From: Aquimarina sp. AU58
Lineage (GTDB): Bacteria > Bacteroidota > Bacteroidia > Flavobacteriales > Flavobacteriaceae
Direction of reading: 5' to 3'
Length of the DNA: 64,000 nucleotides
Assembly: GCF_900312745.1 (NCBI RefSeq)
Contig: NZ_OMPD01000014.1
Span: 3,038,001-3,102,000 of the forward strand
In this document: one piece after another, positions 1 to 8,803 of the stretch
How positions within the stretch are numbered: position 1 is the stretch's first letter
Layout: each line of letters begins with the position of its first letter
Program-made: the position numbers and the translations under genes
The notes under the pieces: model-generated
Database searches by the model: none
Told to the model about the DNA's origin: nothing
Seen by the model: only the letters and a program-made list of their open reading frames with translations

Positions 1-1
1 T

Positions 2-1231
2 ATTGAAGAGCTTATAGATCATAAAGCAGAAATCAATTATGTGAGCAGTAAAAAACAAACTGCATTGGCAATTGCCATTAAAAGCAGAGATAAAGAAGCG
101 GTTAAAATGCTACTAAATCATGGAGCAGATCCTAATATTAAAATTCATAACGAATACACAGCTATCGATTTAGCAAAAGAAGATAACATCAGAGATATTT
201 TAGAAGTATTAAAAGTACCTTATAAAGAACCTTCTGATGGCCCTTACGTAACCGAATCTGAAACAGAACGTATTGCTGTTTGGATAAATGAAGGAAAAAA
301 GCACACAAAAAAAATCAGCAATAAAACTCCTCATGTTATTGAATACAAAGGGATGAAAGCAACCTTATGGGATAGTAATCCTGCCGAAGTAGAAAAACTA
401 GAGTACAATGGTAAATTTAAAATTGCTGCTATTAGTGATATTCATGGGCAATACGATGTATTTATACAATTATTACAACGTAATGGTATTATCGATGAGA
501 ATCAAAAATGGAACTTTGGTAATGGTCATGTTGTCGTTACTGGGGATATTTTTGATCGAGGATCTCATGTGACCGAAGTACTATGGTTTTTGTATGACTT
601 AGAAAAACAAGCAGAAAAAAGAGGAGGAAAACTACATGTATTACTAGGAAATCATGATGTAATGGTTCTCAATGGAAATTTACGCTCTGTGCATCCTAAA
701 TACAAGGACATTGCAAACATACTAGGTAAACCTTTAACATCTCTTTTTGCTAAAGGCAGTGTTCTGGGAGATTGGTTAAGAACACGACCTGTTTTGGTTA
801 AAATAAATAATCTTCTATTTACCCATGGCGGATTTCATCCGGATCTCGTATCAAAAGGGGTTTCAATCGATCAAATCAATAAAGAATTTAAACAACAGCT
901 GGTGGTTAGTGAATTGCCCGAAGCACGTAATGATCTCGGCACTTTTCTACATAGAAATAATGGTCCTATCTATTATAGAGGGTATTTTCAGGGAGAACTG
1001 GCTACTACAAAACAAATTGATCAATTACTACAACATTTTGGGGTAACACATATCATTGTTGGCCATACTACACATAGACAGATAGAAACACGTTACCAGG
1101 GCAAAGTAATTGTGATTGATGCAAATATGAAAAGTGGAAAAATGGGTGAAATTCTATTGTGGCAATCTGGTGAATTTACTCGTGGAACCCTTTCTGGAGA
1201 GAAACTTCCTATGGTGTCCGAAAAAAATTAA
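2..1231 (+). CDS. Ankyrin-repeat / calcineurin-like metallophosphatase, 5' end missing
   Basis: The reading frame is already open at the first bases, so the N-terminus lies outside the window; about 409 residues are visible. The first ~60 residues carry ankyrin-type repeat text (for example the LLNHGADPN turn). A metallophosphatase domain follows with the metal-binding signatures SDIHG, GDIFDRG and GNHD, and later a GHTTH motif. This spacing fits the PPP-like bacterial Ser/Thr phosphatases (Shewanella-like phosphatase group). The ankyrin part presumably recruits a protein partner; substrate and location cannot be read. A GTG lies at position 41, but it falls inside the ankyrin coding sequence and is not the likely start. 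The gene ends 63 bases before the ABC transporter genes and is probably separate from them. Confidence 0.85.
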   Translation: MEELIDHKAEINYVSSKKQTALAIAIKSRDKEAVKMLLNHGADPNIKIHNEYTAIDLAKEDNIRDILEVLKVPYKEPSDGPYVTESETERIAVWINEGKKHTKKISNKTPHVIEYKGMKATLWDSNPAEVEKLEYNGKFKIAAISDIHGQYDVFIQLLQRNGIIDENQKWNFGNGHVVVTGDIFDRGSHVTEVLWFLYDLEKQAEKRGGKLHVLLGNHDVMVLNGNLRSVHPKYKDIANILGKPLTSLFAKGSVLGDWLRTRPVLVKINNLLFTHGGFHPDLVSKGVSIDQINKEFKQQLVVSELPEARNDLGTFLHRNNGPIYYRGYFQGELATTKQIDQLLQHFGVTHIIVGHTTHRQIETRYQGKVIVIDANMKSGKMGEILLWQSGEFTRGTLSGEKLPMVSEKN

Positions 1232-1294
1232 TAGCTAAAAATAACAAAGTACTGTATATCTAATTTAACAACTTCAATCAAAAAACGAACACTT

Positions 1295-2194
1295 ATGGAA
1301 TTAGTCATAAAAAACTTAACAAAGACATATAAAAACGGAGTAAAAGCCATTAACAACCTAAGTCTCGAAATAGGTACGGGAATGTTTGGATTATTAGGAC
1401 CTAACGGTGCTGGGAAATCTACACTAATGCGAACTATTGCAACACTTCAGGAAGCAGATGAAGGTACAATCACTTTTGGGGATTTGGACGTATTAACTCA
1501 AAAAAATGAATTGAGAAAAGTATTAGGGTATTTACCACAAGAGTTTGGAGTATATCCTAAGGTATCTGCAGAAGTACTACTGAATCATTTGGCGGTACTT
1601 AAAGGATTGATAAATACTAAGGAAAGAAAAGAGGTGGTTAAGGCACTTTTATATAAAACGAATTTGTACGAACATAGAAAGAAGAATATGGGCGGTTTCT
1701 CTGGAGGGATGAAACAACGTTTTGGTATTGCGCAAGCATTACTGTCTAATCCAAAACTTATTATCGTAGATGAACCTACTGCTGGTCTTGACCCTGCAGA
1801 AAGAAACCGATTCTATAATTTGCTAAGTGAGTTAGGCGAAAATACGGTTGTCATCCTTTCTACTCATATTGTTGATGATGTTAAAGAATTGTGTACCGAT
1901 ATGGCTATTGTTAATCGGGGAGAGGTACTTCTGAAAGGAAACCCTGTACATGCTATCGAGCAATTAAAAGGAAGGGTATACAAAAAAATAATCAAGAAAA
2001 ATGAATTAGAGAGTTACAAACAGCATCATGTGGTAATTGCAGAAAAATTCTTGTTAGGTAAACCCATCATTCATGTTCTTAGTGATAACGATCCGGGAAA
2101 TGGATTTATACCTATTCAGGCAGATTTAGAAGATGTGTATTTCTCACAGATTTTTGGTGGAGATCAATATCAAAATGCATTCCCATTATCATAA
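1295..2194 (+). CDS. ABC transporter ATP-binding protein
   Basis: This is a 299-residue ATPase subunit of an ABC-2 type exporter. Walker A is GPNGAGKST (residues 35-43), the Q-loop is in YLPQEFG (about 79-85), the signature is FSGGMKQ (135-141), Walker B is LIIVDEP (155-161) and a switch-histidine STH motif follows. The C-terminal ~80 residues form the extra domain common in this exporter class. It lies 44 bases upstream of a permease fused to an M1 peptidase, so the two should form one complex at the inner membrane. The transported substrate is unknown. Confidence 0.95.
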   Translation: MELVIKNLTKTYKNGVKAINNLSLEIGTGMFGLLGPNGAGKSTLMRTIATLQEADEGTITFGDLDVLTQKNELRKVLGYLPQEFGVYPKVSAEVLLNHLAVLKGLINTKERKEVVKALLYKTNLYEHRKKNMGGFSGGMKQRFGIAQALLSNPKLIIVDEPTAGLDPAERNRFYNLLSELGENTVVILSTHIVDDVKELCTDMAIVNRGEVLLKGNPVHAIEQLKGRVYKKIIKKNELESYKQHHVVIAEKFLLGKPIIHVLSDNDPGNGFIPIQADLEDVYFSQIFGGDQYQNAFPLS

Positions 2195-2238
2195 GACAGA
2201 TCTAATATTTTTCATTTCAATCTAATTTCAACAACATT

Positions 2239-5200
2239 ATGTGGTACGAAATACTAAAATTCGAAATAAAGTACAGAGCCAAACGCCCTGATACGTATAT
2301 ATACTTTGCTATTGTGTTTTTATTCTCTCTTGTAGCAGCAGATGTTCTCATGGATGGGAATTCTGGAGCCTTGGGTACAAATTCTGCTCAGGATATAGCA
2401 AGAATAATGGCAATTGTCTCAGCTTTTTTTACAATGATTACTTCTATGATCATGGGAGTAGCTGCTTTAAGAGATTTTGATCATAATATGGAATCTCTGA
2501 TGTTTATAAATCCTATCAAAAAACGAGATTATCTCATCGGGCGTTTTATTGGGTCATTCATCATATTATTATTTATTTTCAGTGGCCTGCTTTTTGGACT
2601 TATGCTAGGTCAATTTATGCCATGGCGTGATGTAAATATTATGTTACCTTTTAATTTCTGGCATTATTTACAACCTTTCTTGTATCTGGTGATACCCAAT
2701 ATATTCTTTTGCGGGGCAGTTTTCTATGTTGGAGGCGCTTTAAGCCGAAAATTAATGGTTGTATATATCCAGGGGGTATTTTTGTTAATGGCGTATATCG
2801 TAACGCTTACATTATTACGAAACCCAGATCATCGTTTTTTTGCAGCTCTTCTTGATCCATTTTCTTTTCAAACTATTAGTATAGTAACTCAATTCTGGAC
2901 CAAAACAGAACAAAGTACGTTAATGCTTCCTGTAGAAGGAGTGCTGCTATATAACAGGTTGTTATGGATAGCAATCGGGATAATTACTTTGGTAATAGGG
3001 TATTATAAGTTTAATTTCAACTTGATTAGAGGTAAAGCTTCAAAAAAGAAATTAATCGCTATTCCTGAAGAAGAAAACAAATCTGCTGTAAACAATATGA
3101 ATAGTCTAGTCCCAAAGGCTTACATATACTTTGGTACCAAAGCTAGTATATTTCAATTTTGGAAACACGTTTTATTTAATTTTAAATCAATTCTTAAAGA
3201 AACTTCTTTCTGGGCCATTGTTCTATGTGGGGTGAGTATAATATTTATCAATTCTATTAATTTAGGAACTGCTTATGGTGTTAATAGTTATCCTGCCACA
3301 TATATTATAGTAGAAGAACTTCAGGAAATGTCAATATATTTCTTCTTAATGATTCTTTTATTTTATTCTGGGGAACTTGTCTGGAAAGAGAGGGACACGA
3401 AATTAAGCGGTATTTATGATACTATTCCCATGTCTGATTTTATCAATTTGGCTGGTAAGTTTGTTGGGCTTATGCTTATATATGTCGTGTTAATGGTGGT
3501 TCTAATACTTTCAGGTATTATTTTTCAAACCCTTAGTGGGTATCACAACTATGAATTGGATGTGTATTTTATAGGGTTTTTTATTGAAATTTTCCCTTTT
3601 CTTATCCTTCTAACATTTGTTTCCTTCTTCTTCCAGGTGCTAACAAACCATAAATTCTTAGGACATATTATGGTTGTTATCTTCTTCTTTGTTGCTTTTA
3701 TTTTATTAGAAGTATTAAAATTAGATCATGGATTATACGCTTTTGGTGGAGGTGATTTAGGCACATATTCAGATATGAATGGTTACGGACATTTTTTATG
3801 GCCTTATATAAGTTTCAAAATATATTGGATATTGTTTTCTATTGTTCTGTTTATTGTTGCTGTCATCTTTTCGGTACGGGGAACAGAAACACAAATGAAA
3901 AAACGTTGGAAACTAAGTAAACAACGATTGACCAAACCTTTGATAAAACTAGGAAGCGTTACTATTTTAATCTTTGCTTTATTAGGAAGTTACATTTTTT
4001 ACAATACTAATATTCTTAATGAATATTCATTTCCGAAGGAAGAGAACATGTATAGAGTAAATTATGAGAAAAAACTTAAGCATTTTGAGTATTTGCCACA
4101 ACCAAAAATTGTAGATGTAAACCTAAAAGTAGATCTTTTTCCATCTGATAGAGATTATACGGCAGAAGGGTATTATGTATTGACTAATACTCATGATACA
4201 GCTATTAATGAGGTTCATGTTCAAAAACTACCAAATTATCAGGTAGCAATCAAATATATAAAATTTGAAAAAGGAGCTACGATAAATAATGATAATGAAG
4301 AGTATAGTTATTATATCTATACATTAAATGAACCACTGAAACCAGGAGATTCTCTTAAAATGGAGTTTAAACAAACATTTACCACAAATGGTTTTGTTGA
4401 GAAATCAGGCACAAGAATTATTTATAACGGAACATTTTTTGATAATTTTCACTTCCCAACATTAGGATATAATAGAAGTCATGAATTACGTGATGATAAT
4501 GAGCGCAAGAAACATGGCCTAAAACCTAGAGGTAGAAGAGCCAAAAGAGATGATCCATACGCAATTAAAGAAGGATTGTCTAAAGGTGATGGAGAAGAAA
4601 TTAATTTTGAAATGGTTATAGGTACTGATAACGGTCAAATCGCTATTGCTCCTGGGTATTTACAGAAAAAATGGAAAGAAAACAATCGTAGTTATTTTCA
4701 TTATAAAATGGATAAACCCATGTCTAATTTTTATTCTATTGTTTCTGCCAGGTATGAAGTATTAAAAGATAGGTGGATACCTACTCATGATAGTTTGGGT
4801 AATGCTGTTAATCTTGAAATTTATTATCATAAAGGACATGAGTACAATTTGAAAAGAATGATGAAAGGAATGAAAATGTCTTTTGATTATTTTAGTACTC
4901 ATTTCGGACCTTATCAATACAAACAAATGCGAATATTAGAATTTCCTCGGTATGAAATTTTTGCTCAATCTTTTCCGAATACAGTACCTTTTTCTGAAGG
5001 GATCGGATTCTTGATGGATATTGATGACGAACATGATGTAGATATGGCTTTTTATGTAACAGCTCACGAACTGGCACATCAATGGTGGGGACACCAGGTA
5101 AACCCTGCTTCTGTGCAAGGAAAATCAATGATATCTGAAGCTTTAGCTCAATATTCTGCTATCATGGTACTAAAAGAAGCTTATCCCGAAGAAAAAGTAA

Positions 5201-5871
5201 GACAATTTATTCAAACACAAATGAACCGTTATCTAACCGGAAGAGCAGGGGAACAAATAAGCGAAATGCCTTTGTCGTTAGTAGAATCTGGGCAAGAATA
5301 TATTCATTATGGTAAAGGATTGGTTAATCTATATGCATTGCAGGATTATATCGGAGAAAACAGCGTAAATCTCGCTTTAAGAAATTTTATTAGAGATTGG
5401 AACAGCTACGATGGCTTATTAAAAACAAAGACAGAAAGATATCCAACTACAATAGATTTACTTGGTTATTTTAGAGAAGTCACACCAGATAATCTACAGT
5501 ATATTATTGTTGATTTATTCGAAACAGTAACGCTATATGAAAATAAGACAACCACAGGAGTATATGAAGAGCTTTCAAAAAATAAATATGAAGTGAACCT
5601 AACGTTAGATGTTACAAAATACCATATTGATAGTACAGGAGTAGAAAAATCAATATCAATACATGATTGGATTGATATTGGAGTATATGGAGAAGGGTCT
5701 GACGGAAAAGAAGAATTAATCTATTTAGAGAAGCACAAAATTACAGATCGGATAATGCAATTAGAAATTCTTGTAAACCAAAAACCAATCAAAGCAGGTA
5801 TTGACCCATTGAATAAACTAATCGACAGAAAAATTGAAAACAATCTGCAAGAGCTTTTAATTAAACAATAA
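2239..5871 (+). CDS. ABC-2 permease fused to M1-family aminopeptidase
   Basis: This 1210-residue protein has two parts. The N-terminal ~590 residues contain two blocks of hydrophobic segments typical of ABC-2 permeases. The remainder is an extracytoplasmic gluzincin domain. The zinc motif HELAH is at residues 943-947, followed by QWWGH, and the third ligand is Glu967 in SEALAQYS; the His-to-Glu gap is 19 residues. The classic GAMEN substrate motif of M1 peptidases is not obvious; a divergent stretch near EFPRYEIFAQSFPN occupies its place. With the upstream ATPase it forms a transporter-peptidase unit. Fusions of this architecture are known in Bacteroidota, but I know of no defined substrate. 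A strong hairpin follows the stop. Confidence 0.9.
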   Translation: MWYEILKFEIKYRAKRPDTYIYFAIVFLFSLVAADVLMDGNSGALGTNSAQDIARIMAIVSAFFTMITSMIMGVAALRDFDHNMESLMFINPIKKRDYLIGRFIGSFIILLFIFSGLLFGLMLGQFMPWRDVNIMLPFNFWHYLQPFLYLVIPNIFFCGAVFYVGGALSRKLMVVYIQGVFLLMAYIVTLTLLRNPDHRFFAALLDPFSFQTISIVTQFWTKTEQSTLMLPVEGVLLYNRLLWIAIGIITLVIGYYKFNFNLIRGKASKKKLIAIPEEENKSAVNNMNSLVPKAYIYFGTKASIFQFWKHVLFNFKSILKETSFWAIVLCGVSIIFINSINLGTAYGVNSYPATYIIVEELQEMSIYFFLMILLFYSGELVWKERDTKLSGIYDTIPMSDFINLAGKFVGLMLIYVVLMVVLILSGIIFQTLSGYHNYELDVYFIGFFIEIFPFLILLTFVSFFFQVLTNHKFLGHIMVVIFFFVAFILLEVLKLDHGLYAFGGGDLGTYSDMNGYGHFLWPYISFKIYWILFSIVLFIVAVIFSVRGTETQMKKRWKLSKQRLTKPLIKLGSVTILIFALLGSYIFYNTNILNEYSFPKEENMYRVNYEKKLKHFEYLPQPKIVDVNLKVDLFPSDRDYTAEGYYVLTNTHDTAINEVHVQKLPNYQVAIKYIKFEKGATINNDNEEYSYYIYTLNEPLKPGDSLKMEFKQTFTTNGFVEKSGTRIIYNGTFFDNFHFPTLGYNRSHELRDDNERKKHGLKPRGRRAKRDDPYAIKEGLSKGDGEEINFEMVIGTDNGQIAIAPGYLQKKWKENNRSYFHYKMDKPMSNFYSIVSARYEVLKDRWIPTHDSLGNAVNLEIYYHKGHEYNLKRMMKGMKMSFDYFSTHFGPYQYKQMRILEFPRYEIFAQSFPNTVPFSEGIGFLMDIDDEHDVDMAFYVTAHELAHQWWGHQVNPASVQGKSMISEALAQYSAIMVLKEAYPEEKVRQFIQTQMNRYLTGRAGEQISEMPLSLVESGQEYIHYGKGLVNLYALQDYIGENSVNLALRNFIRDWNSYDGLLKTKTERYPTTIDLLGYFREVTPDNLQYIIVDLFETVTLYENKTTTGVYEELSKNKYEVNLTLDVTKYHIDSTGVEKSISIHDWIDIGVYGEGSDGKEELIYLEKHKITDRIMQLEILVNQKPIKAGIDPLNKLIDRKIENNLQELLIKQ

Positions 5872-5894
5872 TAAATAAGCTTTTGTTGAGATTA

Positions 5895-5945
5895 TTTAAT
5901 AAAGATACCTCCATAGATATTTGCTGTGGGAGTATCTTTATTAAA
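5895..5945 (+). terminator. Hairpin terminator after the ABC/M1 gene
   Basis: A perfect 14-bp inverted repeat (TTTAATAAAGATAC and its complement) is extended by a few pairs inside and encloses a short loop. It starts 24 bases after the stop codon. The A/T-rich outer stem could terminate transcription in either direction. Confidence 0.6.
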
Positions 5946-6220
5946 TACCCATTCTCTTTCTACAATAAATACCTTCTAATGGGTATTTATTTATAACTAT
6001 ATGTAAAGATCTTTATACATCTAAAAATAAGGGGGATTCACCTCTTTTTTTAGATGTATATTTTCATTAAATTTAAATACTTCAATCGTTTGCAATATTA
6101 CCCCGAATTTATAGTAACAGTAATTAGTTCATTATAGATGGTTAATTATGAACTTGTTTTGTGCTGGCCAGGTGAATAAACCCCTAATTATATTAATAGT
6201 AATAAAAAGTAATTTCTAAA
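5943..6220. other. Non-coding spacer with two further hairpins
   Basis: The rest of this roughly 350-base gap has no plausible gene. It holds two more inverted repeats: AAATACCCATT at 5943-5953 with its complement at 5978-5988, and ATACATCTAAAAA at 6015-6027 with its complement at 6047-6059. With the preceding terminator this makes three stem-loops in a row. The last ~160 bases before the patatin gene should hold its promoter, but I cannot assign one with confidence. Confidence 0.45.
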
Positions 6221-7774
6221 ATGAATATACAAGAACAAATCATGAAGGGCTTTTCTACTACATCTAATATTTCCCTACATGATGAAGAAAATGTAAATAG
6301 AACAACTCGTTTTTTTACTACAGCAAATAAAATTTTAGAAAATGCAATTAATGACCCGCAACGTAAATTAATGAACAAATTTACTGCTGATGGTCTTATA
6401 AAAAAAGAGCTTATATCTGATGCCACTGTTCATGAGAATTATGCAGGGAAACCTATAGAAAGACCAGTTGTCGATTTGGTTCAGCAGGGTGGTGGAATGT
6501 ACGGAATTGCGTTATTAGGATATACTTACATTATGGAAAAGATAGGTATTCGTTTTTATAGTCACGGAGGAACAAGTGCTGGAGCAATCAACGCTTTATT
6601 TTTGGCATCTATTCCTAATGCTATATATACCGAAGATTCAAAATTTCAATATGATGGTAAATCACATCAGGTTACTAAATCCGAAATCCTTACTCATATC
6701 ATTGCAAATACAGATTTTAGTAAGTTCATGGAGAAAAATGGAATAATAGGTTGGTTACAGCAAAAATTACTTAGGAATTACAAGTCTATTATTTTAAAAC
6801 TTTTTTTAGGAGTTTTTTCTATTGGGTTTCTTGTAGGTATATATAGTCTTTTTGGTATTATTTTTAATATTGCAAACGGAATCTCGGGAACAGAACTTCG
6901 ACTTTTTGATTTTATAATAGGAACGCTAAATGTAGCTGCACTTTTACTATTTATTTATATCCTTTTTGTGAAAATATTAGACAAGGATTTCGGTATTAAT
7001 ACTGGGGAAAGATTTTATAGCTGGGCAGAAAACCTTCTATTATCTATAGAAATAGAGACCAAAAACGACCTCACAAAAAGAATGGGACAGGTGCAATTGG
7101 TGAAAGCTAAAAAAGGTGATAAACCAAGATTAGTATTAATTACTTCTAATTTGACTCATAATCGTATTGTGAAATTTCCTGAGAGAGCAGATGATTACTG
7201 GACTTCTCCCGGAAATATAAAACCAGCAGCTTTTTTAAGAGCGACAATGTCAATTCCTTTTATTTATAAAAATTTTACTCCAGGTAAAGAACACTACAAA
7301 AATGATAAGAATACCGAAAATTCAGTAAAACTTAATGCAAGGTTTGTAGATGGAGGAATGCTCTCTAATTTTCCTATTCGTGAATTTCACAGAAAAGACA
7401 ATGTAGTGCCAAGATTTCCAACTTTTGGTGTTCTCCTTAGTGAAAGGGTAGTAGGTAATCAAAAAGAAGATAAAAACCCATCGAAGAGTGTAAAAAAACT
7501 GGAAGATATTACATTGATTGGATATATCACATCCTTCATAAGTACATTCAGAAATTTTTATGATAATGATTTTCTATTTAATAATAAAGAAATAGAGAAA
7601 AGGGTGGTGACAGTAGATACAAAAGATCATAATTGGTTAGATTTTTGGATGGATGATGCAGAAAAAGCAAAGCTATTTAATAAAGGTGTTGATGCAGCGA
7701 TCAGTCAAATTGAACAATTTGACTGGAAAACCTATAAAGACATACGCGAAGAAAAAATTAAAAACCTAAATTAA
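6221..7774 (+). CDS. Patatin-like phospholipase with internal membrane segments
   Basis: This 517-residue protein has the patatin signatures: the oxyanion loop GGGMYG (residues 90-95), the nucleophile elbow GTSAG with Ser119, and the catalytic Asp377 in DGGML. Patatins hydrolyse acyl chains from phospholipids using a Ser-Asp dyad. Between elbow and Asp there is an insertion with two strongly hydrophobic stretches (about residues 185-215 and 228-252), so the enzyme is probably anchored in the inner membrane. There is no signal peptide. The stop overlaps the start of the next gene (TAATG), so the two should be translationally coupled. Confidence 0.88.
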   Translation: MNIQEQIMKGFSTTSNISLHDEENVNRTTRFFTTANKILENAINDPQRKLMNKFTADGLIKKELISDATVHENYAGKPIERPVVDLVQQGGGMYGIALLGYTYIMEKIGIRFYSHGGTSAGAINALFLASIPNAIYTEDSKFQYDGKSHQVTKSEILTHIIANTDFSKFMEKNGIIGWLQQKLLRNYKSIILKLFLGVFSIGFLVGIYSLFGIIFNIANGISGTELRLFDFIIGTLNVAALLLFIYILFVKILDKDFGINTGERFYSWAENLLLSIEIETKNDLTKRMGQVQLVKAKKGDKPRLVLITSNLTHNRIVKFPERADDYWTSPGNIKPAAFLRATMSIPFIYKNFTPGKEHYKNDKNTENSVKLNARFVDGGMLSNFPIREFHRKDNVVPRFPTFGVLLSERVVGNQKEDKNPSKSVKKLEDITLIGYITSFISTFRNFYDNDFLFNNKEIEKRVVTVDTKDHNWLDFWMDDAEKAKLFNKGVDAAISQIEQFDWKTYKDIREEKIKNLN

Positions 7775-8313
7775 TGAAAAAGTTAAGATTTTATAGTAAC
7801 CTATGGAAAATCAGTGTAGTACTAGTTGTAATATTAGGTGTCTTGTTTGCATATATTCCATCAATACAAGTTGAGAATCTTATCAATATTCAATTTTCTA
7901 ATTCTTTAATAGAATTTAATGAATTAGTAAAAAATCCACTGTATTTCAAGAATAATACATATTATGATTTTGTTTTTATTATAGCATATTCATTTCTTTT
8001 TTATTATTCATTACGAGTTTTTGAACACACTTTAAGTTTAACACTTAAACCCTGGTTTTTTATAGTTTGCTTTATCCCCGGGCTATTAGATTGTATAGAA
8101 AATATATCTGGTTTGTATTTAGTGGATTTGATTGGTAATAGCACTAGTGAAAATACATCCAATATATTTTCTGTTTTTTATTGGTTTGTTAGGCTGAAAT
8201 GGGTTTTTGTTATCTTCTTTATATTAATGACAGTAACGATTTCACTTTACTATTTTGTATTAACTATGGAAAGATGGATCGAGATTCTTTTTTTTCCTAA
8301 AAAAGCAAAGTGA
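7774..8313 (+). CDS. Small membrane protein coupled to the patatin gene
   Basis: This 179-residue protein has about four hydrophobic segments (near residues 10-28, 65-85, 92-112 and 145-168). I recognise no family. Its start codon overlaps the stop of the patatin gene by one base, which suggests coupled translation and a shared role, perhaps as a membrane partner or regulator of the phospholipase. A hairpin about 40 bases downstream marks the end of the operon. Confidence 0.75.
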   Translation: MKKLRFYSNLWKISVVLVVILGVLFAYIPSIQVENLINIQFSNSLIEFNELVKNPLYFKNNTYYDFVFIIAYSFLFYYSLRVFEHTLSLTLKPWFFIVCFIPGLLDCIENISGLYLVDLIGNSTSENTSNIFSVFYWFVRLKWVFVIFFILMTVTISLYYFVLTMERWIEILFFPKKAK

Positions 8314-8354
8314 TTAAATGTCTTTTATCTATAAATATTAACCCCGAATCTCAT

Positions 8355-8386
8355 ATCAAAAACACCTTTTTATTGGTATTTTTGAT
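8355..8386 (+). terminator. Hairpin terminator after the patatin operon
   Basis: ATCAAAAACACC pairs with GGTATTTTTGAT (11 of 12 positions) around an 8-base T-rich loop. Confidence 0.55.
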
Positions 8387-8448
8387 GTAATACACTGAAA
8401 ACAGTCTATTAAATTAATAAACCAACTACAAAATATAAATATATAAGC

Positions 8449-8799
8449 ATGAAAACATTTAAAATGAGTACTAATTCTGAGGTAAAACTTAATCTAAAGA
8501 TTAGTACTGAAGCCTTGGTAGGTACCAATGTTAAATTAGATAGTAAGATCTTAAAAAAGAGTAGCACGTACAACTTCTCTACGAATTTGGGTAATAGTAC
8601 TGATATCGTAAATAAAAAACTTAATGTAGTAACAAATTGCTTTGTAACCGATGAAAACATTGATCCAATCTTAGAAAATACGGTTTTTAAGATTACTCTA
8701 AAAGATGATGGAAATGAACAAAGTTATGAAGGTAAAAAACTGAAAATTGATGATGAGTTTTTCATTGTTTTTATTGTTGTTGAACTAGTAAAAAATTAA
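8449..8799 (+). CDS. Hypothetical protein, 116 aa
   Basis: I do not recognise this protein. It has no signal peptide or clear membrane span, although the last ~15 residues are hydrophobic (FFIVFIVVELV). The composition (alternating polar and hydrophobic residues, many Thr/Ser/Asn/Lys) suggests a beta-rich fold. The next gene starts 4 bases after its stop, so it is probably co-transcribed with the envelope protein that follows. Confidence 0.7.
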   Translation: MKTFKMSTNSEVKLNLKISTEALVGTNVKLDSKILKKSSTYNFSTNLGNSTDIVNKKLNVVTNCFVTDENIDPILENTVFKITLKDDGNEQSYEGKKLKIDDEFFIVFIVVELVKN

Positions 8800-8803
8800 A
8801 ATA

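Noticed and set aside
4892-5128. Leftward frames inside the M1 peptidase gene
   Set aside because: They are antisense to a strongly conserved zinc-site region and have no independent support.
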